A DNA stretch of 64,000 nucleotides from JAICXG01 sp036494545 (GTDB taxonomy: Bacteria > Verrucomicrobiota > Verrucomicrobiia > Chthoniobacterales > UBA10450), in contig DASXOB010000007.1 of NCBI GenBank assembly GCA_036494545.1, forward strand, positions 372,001-436,000. The letters run 5' to 3'. The notes under the pieces were generated by a model that did not search any database, was not told the origin of the DNA, and saw nothing but the letters and a program-made list of their open reading frames with translations. Both the position numbers and the translations under genes were made by a program. Below, piece by piece: positions 17,139-25,172 of the stretch; within the stretch, counting starts at the first letter, position 1, and every line of letters starts with the position of its first letter.

Positions 17139-18212
17139 TCAGGGCGTTTTACTTGTGGTGGAGTTGAGCCGAAGCGGCACGACGGAATTATTGGTTGGGC
17201 CGAGCGCCATCGCTCCAGCCTTAGTCGAGGCTGCCTGGACGCTGAAGGTCAACTTTTGATTCCCGCGCATCACGGTGATGGGAATGTTGTCACCGGCGCT
17301 AATGAAAAACGAAGCGTCGATTACGTCTTCAGGCTGATGCACTGGAACCTTGCCAACCTGCAAAAGGATGTCTCCAGCATGCAAACCCGAGTCTGCTGCC
17401 GGTGCGTCTTCGCCTATCTGTGTCATTTCCGCGGTTGAACCTGCGACAGCGTTTTCGGCCTGCTGCACATCGATACCGATCCATCCATGACGGGCCTCGC
17501 CAAACCGCACGTAGTCGCGGCGAATTTTTTCGGCGGCGTCAATCGGTAGCGCGTAACAGGCTGAGCCGCTATCGACGCTGCTGACAAGAATGCCCACAAC
17601 TTCGCCCTTGAAATCGAGAAGCGGTGCGCCGGCTTCGCCACGTTGAGTGGCGAGGTTGACCCGCAGATGCATGGTGGAGAAATAACGGCCCAGAAATTTC
17701 CGATCAAAACCAGCGATCATGCCGAAGCTGGGCGACTCGGGTAAATCCAGCGGATAACCGATCGCAACGACCGGAGTCGCCAAACCAAGCTCGGAGGACC
17801 TGCCAATCGGGAGAAAGGGCGTGGCCGCATCGATCTTGAGCAAAGCGACGCCGCTGCGCAGGTCGGCCATCAATTGCGTCGCGTGATATTTTTTGCCGGC
17901 AAATTGGACGGTAAAATTGTCCGCCTCGCCCGCGACGGAATATGAGGTGTAGATCGTGCCGGTTGGATCGATGAAAAAGCCTGTGCCGGAAAGCTCGCTG
18001 TGCTCGTCGAGAGCGTGAATCTTGACCACCGCGTTCCCGCAATGCTGGAAAAGAGCCGCGACTTCGCGACTAATCGCTCCGGCGGTATCTTCCTGAGCGC
18101 GCGAGGGCACGGCACTCAAACTAGCGGCCGCGATGAGACTAACGAAGCCGGTCAGACGCCCGCGAGACAAGGACGAGCGTCGACCCCGGCTAAAAATTGA
18201 AAGACGGCTCAT
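17139..18212 (-). CDS. HtrA/DegP-like protein with all catalytic residues lost, PDZ domain
   Basis: A signal peptide or anchor (to about residue 39) is followed by a trypsin-like HtrA fold and a PDZ domain (about residues 240-330, HAGDILLQVGKVPVHQPEDV). The triad is gone. The His site reads TSYSVAG (His to Ser, residue 92), the Asp site LRSGVALLKI (Asp to Gly, 121), and the Ser site QRGEAGAPLL (Ser to Ala, 194). The scaffold is well kept, so it is probably a folded periplasmic pseudo-protease that binds peptides. It overlaps the anti-sigma gene by 23 bp at the end of a sigma/anti-sigma operon, suggesting a sensing role like DegS or RseB without cleavage. That role is inference. Confidence 0.85.
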   Translation of the reverse strand: MSRLSIFSRGRRSSLSRGRLTGFVSLIAAASLSAVPSRAQEDTAGAISREVAALFQHCGNAVVKIHALDEHSELSGTGFFIDPTGTIYTSYSVAGEADNFTVQFAGKKYHATQLMADLRSGVALLKIDAATPFLPIGRSSELGLATPVVAIGYPLDLPESPSFGMIAGFDRKFLGRYFSTMHLRVNLATQRGEAGAPLLDFKGEVVGILVSSVDSGSACYALPIDAAEKIRRDYVRFGEARHGWIGIDVQQAENAVAGSTAEMTQIGEDAPAADSGLHAGDILLQVGKVPVHQPEDVIDASFFISAGDNIPITVMRGNQKLTFSVQAASTKAGAMALGPTNNSVVPLRLNSTTSKTP

Positions 18213-18711
18213 AACTCACAGGCAGCCGGTCGAGCACGTAACGCGGGGGTGCGGCTCGGTGAGTGTAGGCGCTTTCATTGACCTGCCGGGAAAGATCCGG
18301 GCCGAGACTACGGACACGAATCGGTGCACTGAGGGTAAAGTTATCCGCCACGCGTTGGGCTGAGAGTTGCTCAACTACGCTTGGCTGCTGCGCCGCGACA
18401 GCCGGGCCCGTTTCAACCATAGCCACATTCGAATCTGGCGGAGCTTGCGAAACCTTAAACGTAATCACTACGGCACAAATCAAAACCGCTGCCGCCGCGG
18501 CTGGCATGGAAGTAAGCGATGGAATGTTGAGGCGGAAGAGCGAATCGGAAATCCGCTGCCACAGCACGCTCCAGATCGGTTGACGCAAAAGTTCGTCGCG
18601 CTGGCGGCGATGAAATTCGTGCAAAAAATCTTCGAAGTAACCGGGCGGCGGCTGCTCGTAGCGTTTTAAGCGAAGCAATTTGCCGATTTCGTTATCGTCG
18701 AAGTTTTCCAT
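18190..18711 (-). CDS. Single-pass membrane protein, probable anti-sigma factor
   Basis: The 173-residue protein has a charged cytoplasmic N-terminus (about 75 residues: KLLRLKRYEQPPPGYFEDFL, HEFHRRQRDELL), one TM helix (about residues 80-100, AAAAAVLICAVVITFKV) and a periplasmic tail. Its place 12 bp after an ECF sigma gene and its topology are those of an anti-sigma factor. It lacks the HxxxCxxC zinc motif of ZAS-type anti-sigmas. The PPPGYFEDFLHEFHRRQ segment is a common feature of membrane proteins next to verrucomicrobial sigma factors, from memory. The periplasmic tail could be the contact for the HtrA-like protein encoded next. Confidence 0.65.
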   Translation of the reverse strand: MENFDDNEIGKLLRLKRYEQPPPGYFEDFLHEFHRRQRDELLRQPIWSVLWQRISDSLFRLNIPSLTSMPAAAAAVLICAVVITFKVSQAPPDSNVAMVETGPAVAAQQPSVVEQLSAQRVADNFTLSAPIRVRSLGPDLSRQVNESAYTHRAAPPRYVLDRLPVSYEPSFNF

Positions 18712-18723
18712 GCGTGGCGAGTG

Positions 18724-19413
18724 CTAACCAACGGGGTTTTTTCTGAATTCGTCCAGATAATTTTGCAGTTGGCGATTCGCGTAGAAGAGGCGGGAGCGCA
18801 CCGTTCCTTCGGAAACCCCAAGGATTTTGCTGATCTCAGCGTGTGGCATTCCCTGGATGTGAAACATGGTGACGACTGCCCTGTGTTCATCAGACAGCTT
18901 CATCATCGCCTCGTTCAATCTTCGCTGCAGCTCTGTCAAGTCAGCTTCGCGCACCGGGCTGCTCGTCGAAGTCAGCTCGATAAATTCCTTGTCGTTTTGG
19001 ATACTGGCATCCACATCATCGAGACTGAGGTGGTAACGGCGGCCGCGCTTCTTCAGGAAGTTGAGCGTCATGTTGACCGCTATGGTGTGGATCCAAGTGT
19101 AAAACGAGGATTTGCCGCGGAAGCCCTTGATCGCGCGATAAGCCTTCGCGAAAACATCCTGCAACATGTCGTTCGTGTCCTCGTGGTTCGAGGTCATGTT
19201 GTAGATCAGACCATAAAGGCGCGGGGAATATTTGATCACGAGTTCGTCGAAGGCCGCGGCGTCGCCCGATTGCGCGCGGGCGACGAGCAGCTGGTCTTCA
19301 TCGGTTCGCGGTTGATCCATCGCCTCGCGGCTACGTTTAGCACGCGTCGGAGCGGGCGACGACAGCAAATCGGAGAGCCGACGAGGGGCAGGTAAGGCGA
19401 CCGCAGGCGTCAT
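18724..19413 (-). CDS. ECF sigma factor (RpoE-like)
   Basis: This is an ECF sigma-70 factor with region 2 (DEDQLLVARAQSGDAAAFDELV, DMLQDVFAKAYRAIKGFRGKSSFYTWIHTIAVN) and region 4 (LSDEHRAVVTMFHIQGMPHAEIS, ILGVSEGTVRSRLFYANRQL). It would direct RNA polymerase to a stress regulon. The start is taken as ATG 19413, 2 bp after the stop of the upstream protease gene; ATG 19320 (MDQPRTDEDQLL) begins right at the domain and is an alternative. Downstream are the putative anti-sigma and the HtrA-like pseudo-protease. Confidence 0.9.
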   Translation of the reverse strand: MTPAVALPAPRRLSDLLSSPAPTRAKRSREAMDQPRTDEDQLLVARAQSGDAAAFDELVIKYSPRLYGLIYNMTSNHEDTNDMLQDVFAKAYRAIKGFRGKSSFYTWIHTIAVNMTLNFLKKRGRRYHLSLDDVDASIQNDKEFIELTSTSSPVREADLTELQRRLNEAMMKLSDEHRAVVTMFHIQGMPHAEISKILGVSEGTVRSRLFYANRQLQNYLDEFRKNPVG

Positions 19414-19415
19414 GG

Positions 19416-20123
19416 TCAACTGCGGCGATCGCGCACCGAGAGCAACCAAAGAAGGTTGCCAAGGGTTGCGATGAATGCGGCCACGTACGTCCAAGCCGCG
19501 GCGTTCAGCACCTGGTTCACTCCAGTAGCTTCCTTCCCCTGCTGAATAATGCCCATCTGTTGCAGAATGATCTTTGCACGATGTGAAGCATCGAACTCCA
19601 CCGGCAGAGTGATGAGTTGGAAGACGAGGAGCGCGAGATAGCAATAGATACCAATCGTGATAAGCCCGGTGATGTGAAAAAAGAGACCGCCGAGAATCGC
19701 AAATGGCAGAATGCGGGACGCAATGCCGGTAAGCGGCACAATCGCCATGCGCGCCTTGAGCGGCGCATACGCGCGTGCATGCTGAATGGCGTGACCGGTT
19801 TCGTGCGCCGCAATGCCGAGGGCCGCGACCGACGGAGTGTTGTAAACATTGCTCGAAAGGCAGAGCCGTTTCTTCGTCGGATCGTAATGATCGCCGAGGT
19901 AATCGTTGATCTCGAGTACTTCGACGTCACGGATGTTGGCGGCCTGCAAAATTTCACGGGCGGCTTCCGCGCCGGTGATATTTGATGTGGCACGGATTGC
20001 GCCCCATTTGCGAAAAGCTCCGCTCACTCGGAATTGTGCCCACAAACCGATGATCAGCGGGATGCCAATAAGAATCAGGTAATTCGACGAGAAGAGCCCG
20101 CCGTAACCATAGGGTGCGTACAT
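19416..20123 (-). CDS. Membrane zinc metalloprotease, YugP family
   Basis: The 235-residue protein belongs to the YugP-type Zn-peptidase family (Zn_peptidase_2). The zinc motif is AAHETGHAIQH (HExxH), with an N-terminal TM segment (YLILIGIPLIIGLW) and three C-terminal hydrophobic segments. FDASHRA is the second conserved block. It is the first gene of the operon with sigma, anti-sigma and the HtrA-like protein (2-bp gap to sigma). A membrane protease beside an anti-sigma factor could take part in regulated proteolysis, but YugP itself has no established role of that kind. Confidence 0.85.
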   Translation of the reverse strand: MYAPYGYGGLFSSNYLILIGIPLIIGLWAQFRVSGAFRKWGAIRATSNITGAEAAREILQAANIRDVEVLEINDYLGDHYDPTKKRLCLSSNVYNTPSVAALGIAAHETGHAIQHARAYAPLKARMAIVPLTGIASRILPFAILGGLFFHITGLITIGIYCYLALLVFQLITLPVEFDASHRAKIILQQMGIIQQGKEATGVNQVLNAAAWTYVAAFIATLGNLLWLLSVRDRRS

Positions 20124-20235
20124 GTGTGGTTGGAGAAAAGTGTCCTCGGATTAGACGCTCGACTGCATTCCGCGTTCATTTTCCCGCTGGTGCTCCTGGA
20201 CGGGCATGGTCGCCAGGCGACAAACGGTGGCCTGC

Positions 20236-21366
20236 TTATACCTCCAGTCGATTTTCAAATCGCGAGAGCATGCGAATGCCGTTTTTTGTAATCGCGACAA
20301 CGTCTTCGGTCCGGACGCCGCCAAGTCCGGGGTAATACAAACCGGGCTCAACCGTCAGGACCTGTCCGACTTTGAAAACGGTTTTCTGAAAACGCGGATG
20401 CTCATGAATTTCGAGTCCAAGCCCATGACCCGTGCCATGAAAAAATCCCGTCTGCCGTCCTTCGCGTACTTCGGTAGGATAACCCTGATCACTAAAATAT
20501 TTTTTGATCTCCTCATGCAGTTCCAGGCCATCGACCCCGGGTTTCATTTTCTTGAGTGCGAGCGCCTGACCTTCATTCACAGTTTCCCAAAGTCGCCGCT
20601 GCTCGTCGCTCGCCCGCCCGCGGATAATCGTTCTCGTCAGGTCGCCGTAGTAACCGCTCGCGGCGGAGCGAGGGAATATATCGAGAATGATCAGGCTATT
20701 GGCCTTCAACGGTCCATGCCCGCGCTCGTGGGGGTCGCACGCTTGATCGCCGCCTGCGACAATTGTGTTCGCTGGCAATCCGCCGGCGCGCAAAACCGCC
20801 GTGTCGATTTCCGCGCGCAAGATCTCCGAGGTCAAGTCAGCGCCATGCCATTGAAGCTTCTGCGCTTTACCCGGCGTCGATTGTTTAATTACTTCAATCC
20901 CTCGCGCCATGCCGGCCTCCGTGATTTCGAGCGCCTTTCGCATCAGTCGCAATTCCGAATCCGACTTCGCTTCCCGTTCCGGCCAAAACAGGCCGTTCGT
21001 CGGTTGCAGCCGGATGTTCTTCGCTTCCAACTCGCGCGCATAACCCAACGGAAAGTTCGCGGGTACGATCGCCGAACGGACTCTTCGCTTCGCCAGGAAA
21101 TGGGCCAGCACTTTTTCGTAGGGCGGCGCCTTTCTGCTATTGCCCTGCACCTCCTTCTCGAACCGGCTGTAGGGTAGAAATTCGTCCGCCTGCGCCTGTT
21201 TGCGGCCGCGATCGATCTCGAGATCACTCAAAACCAGAATGCGTTTGCCTTTCTGCTCGAGAAAAACAAAGGGATCGGGAGCAAAGAACCGCGTGGCGTA
21301 AAGCATGTCGGCATCGTTCTCGCTCGCCGCGACAATCAGGCGGGTTTTAAGTTTAGTGGGTTTCAT
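20236..21366 (-). CDS. M24 family aminopeptidase P / Xaa-Pro dipeptidase
   Basis: The 376-residue protein has an N-terminal creatinase-like domain and a C-terminal pita-bread metallopeptidase domain. Metal-ligand blocks are visible: LIILDIFPRSAASGYYGDLTR (the usual first metal Asp is in DIFP), HGTGHGLGLEIHE with the His ligand, VEPGLYYPGLGGVRTEDVV with the two Glu positions. It should remove N-terminal residues before proline. ATG 21366 is chosen (MKPTKLKTRL); the frame extends 14 codons further. There is a 63-bp gap to the ABC transporter upstream on the same strand. Confidence 0.88.
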   Translation of the reverse strand: MKPTKLKTRLIVAASENDADMLYATRFFAPDPFVFLEQKGKRILVLSDLEIDRGRKQAQADEFLPYSRFEKEVQGNSRKAPPYEKVLAHFLAKRRVRSAIVPANFPLGYARELEAKNIRLQPTNGLFWPEREAKSDSELRLMRKALEITEAGMARGIEVIKQSTPGKAQKLQWHGADLTSEILRAEIDTAVLRAGGLPANTIVAGGDQACDPHERGHGPLKANSLIILDIFPRSAASGYYGDLTRTIIRGRASDEQRRLWETVNEGQALALKKMKPGVDGLELHEEIKKYFSDQGYPTEVREGRQTGFFHGTGHGLGLEIHEHPRFQKTVFKVGQVLTVEPGLYYPGLGGVRTEDVVAITKNGIRMLSRFENRLEV

Positions 21367-21429
21367 ATTTGTAGAACGGGCGTAGGACCTGCCTTGGACT
21401 TTCGGCAACCCGGAAGGTTTGCCCTCCGA

Positions 21430-24400
21430 TCAATTCCTTCGCACTTTCAATTGCCGGCGCAAGATCCAGTGCAGGAGCGTTAGAAGAAAAAGACTCGAGG
21501 CAACGAGGATGCCGGTGTTGAATGTGAAAACGCTGATCGATTCCCCAAAGTAGCGTTTCTGTGCACCGAAGAAAACGTTGGGCTTCCCACCTCGCCGATA
21601 GTCGTTTTGCTCCATCTCCGCGTTTGCAGTCAGGTCGGAAATTTTCTGGTTCTCGTAAAGCTTTTCAGCCGTGACAGGACCGTTCGCATCTTGAAAGGCA
21701 CTGCGGTTGAAAGTCATTTTGCCGCTTAGGACGCGATCGATAAGCGTAAGGTATTGACCCAGCTCGCGGGTATCGTTCGCAGCGACGCCGGAAAGGACGG
21801 CGAGGGCTTCCTTTAAATCGTCGAGCCGTTTCTCATCCGCCGGCTGCGATTCATGCCGCGCAACAATTTCATCGATCTGGCGTTGCGCCTCATCCTGTCT
21901 TTTCGTTAGGGGATTGAGTTTTGCCTGCGCTACGACCAGTTCCTCATAAGACCATCGCATGGCAACGAACTCGCAGATGAACGGCACCTGTAGTCGACTG
22001 TCCATTTTTTTCGCTTCGTCACGATCCGGATGTTCGGAGAAGAAGCGGGCGAGGGTGTGGAGAAAATCGAGATTGCGGTTCATGTCCTCGTATTTGATGA
22101 GCGCGCCGCCCATGATGATCTGGGGAATGAGGACGAGCGGCACAATGTTGGCCGCGGTCTTAGGATCGGATACGAGGGAAGAGACGATCATCCCTAACGA
22201 GACTCCGCTCATCGCGGTCATAAAAACGATTGCGAGGTAAGGCCCGAACATGCCGCGGATCTGGAGGACATAATTGCCGATGACAATAAAGAGAACGCAC
22301 TGAATGAGCGCGAACACGCCTAACGATGTCACCTTGGCAAAGACGTAATAAATCAGCCGGACGTTAAGATTCCGTTCGCGCTGCAGGATAACGCGATCGC
22401 GTATGATATCGTCAGCACTGTTGGTTAGGCCAAGGAACATCGTGACGATGAGGGTGAGGAAAAGGAAAGTCGGGATGTGGTAGGCGGAAGCGAAATCGTA
22501 ATGACCGTTATCCGAATAACGCAGGATGGTGGCGATGAGAAGAGCGAGCACCGGCGCGACACCAATGGTGATAACGAGGTTGGCGCGGTTGCGCATTTTG
22601 CTCGTGAAGGCGCGGCGCATAAGCGTGCGAAGCTGCGTCCATTCATCTCGCCAGCGAACTTTCTCCCGACGCTCGTTGGCTGGCGCCGGTGGCGCTGGAA
22701 GCGTGGGATCATGCCGCAGCGGAACGTGCTTAACGTCCTGGATGAGACGAAAGGCCTCATATTTGTCCCGCCAGAATTCCGGCGAATAACGACGCGCCGG
22801 GGTTAGCTGCCCGCGGTTGTTCTCCTCGTAAATGATATCGCCACTCAGATCGCGCAGCGGTGTTTCCAGCACGTCGAAGATGAATTCCGGCCGCGTCGTC
22901 CCGCAGGATGGACATGCACCAAGATCTGCTCCGAATTGATGCTGATGTTCCGCCTCCGCGAAGTATCGCAGCATGTCGGTCGGAGTGCCGAAGAAGACCA
23001 GGCGCCCGCCCTTATCAAGGAGGATCGCCTTGCTAAACATCTGGAAAATTTTCGAGCTCGGCTGGTGGATCGTGACAATGACGATTTTGTTGTGCGACAT
23101 GCCACGAATAATCTCGATGACATGCTCCGAATCCTTCGAGGACAAACCTGAAGTCGGTTCATCAAAGAGGTAAACGTCGGCGGAGCCAATCATGTCGAGA
23201 CCGATGTTGAGGCGCTTGCGCTCCCCGCCGCTCAAAGTTTTTTTCACTGCGCTGCCGACGATGCTGTCGCGACGCTCGCTCAAACCTAGCTCGATCAACT
23301 TGCCTTCCAGGCGCCGTGTGCGATCGCGCCGCGAGAGATGCGGCGAACGAATGGCGGCGGCGAACTGAAGGTTCTCGCCGATAGTAAGGTGCTCGTCGAA
23401 GGCGTCATCCTGTGGGATATAGCTGACGTAACGCTTGAGGGCGTCGAGGTTTTCGTAGAGCGGCTGGCCATTTAGCAGGATCTGGCCATGCGACGATTGT
23501 AACTGTCCGCCGAGCACTTTGAGCAGCGTGCTTTTTCCCGATCCGCTCGCACCCATCACACACACCATTTCGCCGCGACTAAGCCCAAAACTGATACCTT
23601 CGAGTGCGGCCTGATTGTTCGTGAAGCGGTGGTTGACGTCGACCACCTCGAGCGTGCGAATGATGTTGCGTTCTTCCTCGATGATTCGCTCGGAAAAGTT
23701 GCACCGCAGAAACTGCCCGACGTCGATGCGGATGGTGTCGCCATCTTCCAGTGGCGCGGTTGTGCGCACGGGCGTCTCGCCGACCATAATGGGCCGATCG
23801 GCCTCGAGAACTTCAAGAACGCCGACGCGTTTGTCGTAATCGCAGGATATTTTGAGCAAGACGTCGCCCGCAGTGCCTGGAGAAAGAAGAATATCGTCTT
23901 CTTCGAGCAGACTCGGGTTGTTCGAGACGAGATATTCCGACTTGGAAGCCTTAAGTTGAAATCGGCCGCCTAAGGCCCGCGCACGTCGGCGCAGATCGGA
24001 GAGGTCCATCTCAGTGTCGTTGTGAAAAACGATGCGATCGTCGAGGACTGCATCGACTTCCGTATTGGCCTTAAGCGGGACCCCGTTAAGTTTGGCGCGC
24101 ACGTCGCGCAGCGCTTTTACATGAACCTTCAAGCCGAAGGTCACTTCGAGCGCACTTTCGCGCGATCGCGAGCGTTCAAGTTCAACCTCGTCAGAATCAC
24201 GGTTGACCCGCACGAAAATTTGCGGGAGCGAGACGTTTTTCTTCGCATTGAAATACGTCGCGAGGTCCTGAAACGACAGTACGTTATCGCCGATCAGGAC
24301 GCGCTGGCCCGAATAAATTCGGCAAAAACCACCACGCACCAATGGCCGCCCGCGTACCGAAACCGGTTGCGCACTGTAGTTCTTGAGAAGGATCAGATCA

Positions 24401-25041
24401 TGATAACGAAAGGCGAGCAGTCGATCGTGCCCCGTCAGACTTTTAAGGATGACGTCCGATTCGCCGTTAGGCCCAAACGAGATCGTTTCCAGAGGCGATG
24501 CGCCGCGTTGATAAATCTGCTGGTCGGAATCTTCGGAAGCGTTGAGCTGATAGACGATATCGATTGCTTGCGCCGCCATTCCAAGCTGTGACATGAAGGA
24601 GTAAAAGGCGACGACCTGATCCTGCTTTAGGCCGGCCTGCGAAATGAGGTCGTAAAGCTGCACGCCGAGCATAATCTTACGATCGGGACTAAGAGAGGCC
24701 GCCAGCTTTTGCGCCATGGCGGAGAGATCCTGCTGTTCGTAGAGCGCCTGCCGGAAAAGTTTTCGCAGTTCGGAATAAACTGCCTCAGGATAATCGTAGC
24801 GCAGAAAGCCTAACGACGAATCGATTTCCTCCTCCAACAAAACGCCGTCGGCCTTGGAAAAACTCGCCAGCACCTGAATGAGCACCGGGAGAAGGTTTGG
24901 ACCCTCCGCCACGCTGCGTGGTTTACGCATCGCCCTGCGCATCCAAAGCTGCCCGCGCCTCCGAAGTCGGTAGGCAAAAGGAGTCACGCGCTGGACAGCC
25001 CGATCGATTCTATCTGCGATATTTGAGACCGTTTCCGACAT
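21430..25041 (-). CDS. Large ABCG-type transporter with TerB-like and FHA-like N-terminal domains
   Basis: The 1203-residue protein combines several parts. Residues about 50-165 resemble a TerB domain (FSKADGVLLEEEIDSSLGFL). About 180-270 and 390-470 are beta-rich, FHA-like segments. The ABC ATPase follows, with Walker A GASGSGKST near 497, signature LSGGERKRL near 600 and Walker B VYLFDEPTSGLSSKD. A zinc-finger-like CPSCG comes next. The ABC-2 membrane domain has TM helices from about 840 to 1000, plus a final one near 1175-1195. ATPase first, then membrane domain, is the half-transporter order of the ABCG/White type. The substrate is unknown. Confidence 0.85.
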   Translation of the reverse strand: MSETVSNIADRIDRAVQRVTPFAYRLRRRGQLWMRRAMRKPRSVAEGPNLLPVLIQVLASFSKADGVLLEEEIDSSLGFLRYDYPEAVYSELRKLFRQALYEQQDLSAMAQKLAASLSPDRKIMLGVQLYDLISQAGLKQDQVVAFYSFMSQLGMAAQAIDIVYQLNASEDSDQQIYQRGASPLETISFGPNGESDVILKSLTGHDRLLAFRYHDLILLKNYSAQPVSVRGRPLVRGGFCRIYSGQRVLIGDNVLSFQDLATYFNAKKNVSLPQIFVRVNRDSDEVELERSRSRESALEVTFGLKVHVKALRDVRAKLNGVPLKANTEVDAVLDDRIVFHNDTEMDLSDLRRRARALGGRFQLKASKSEYLVSNNPSLLEEDDILLSPGTAGDVLLKISCDYDKRVGVLEVLEADRPIMVGETPVRTTAPLEDGDTIRIDVGQFLRCNFSERIIEEERNIIRTLEVVDVNHRFTNNQAALEGISFGLSRGEMVCVMGASGSGKSTLLKVLGGQLQSSHGQILLNGQPLYENLDALKRYVSYIPQDDAFDEHLTIGENLQFAAAIRSPHLSRRDRTRRLEGKLIELGLSERRDSIVGSAVKKTLSGGERKRLNIGLDMIGSADVYLFDEPTSGLSSKDSEHVIEIIRGMSHNKIVIVTIHQPSSKIFQMFSKAILLDKGGRLVFFGTPTDMLRYFAEAEHQHQFGADLGACPSCGTTRPEFIFDVLETPLRDLSGDIIYEENNRGQLTPARRYSPEFWRDKYEAFRLIQDVKHVPLRHDPTLPAPPAPANERREKVRWRDEWTQLRTLMRRAFTSKMRNRANLVITIGVAPVLALLIATILRYSDNGHYDFASAYHIPTFLFLTLIVTMFLGLTNSADDIIRDRVILQRERNLNVRLIYYVFAKVTSLGVFALIQCVLFIVIGNYVLQIRGMFGPYLAIVFMTAMSGVSLGMIVSSLVSDPKTAANIVPLVLIPQIIMGGALIKYEDMNRNLDFLHTLARFFSEHPDRDEAKKMDSRLQVPFICEFVAMRWSYEELVVAQAKLNPLTKRQDEAQRQIDEIVARHESQPADEKRLDDLKEALAVLSGVAANDTRELGQYLTLIDRVLSGKMTFNRSAFQDANGPVTAEKLYENQKISDLTANAEMEQNDYRRGGKPNVFFGAQKRYFGESISVFTFNTGILVASSLFLLTLLHWILRRQLKVRRN

Positions 25042-25172
25042 TAGATGGCAGGAGCGAAATTTATTACGTGCGGCGGTAGGTGCAACGCGGCGGCCCGAGT
25101 CCTGCTATTTTGCAATGCCAGACGCCTCATGATACTTTTCGCGCTCGTGCTTTTCATAGCGTAGCATTTTCC

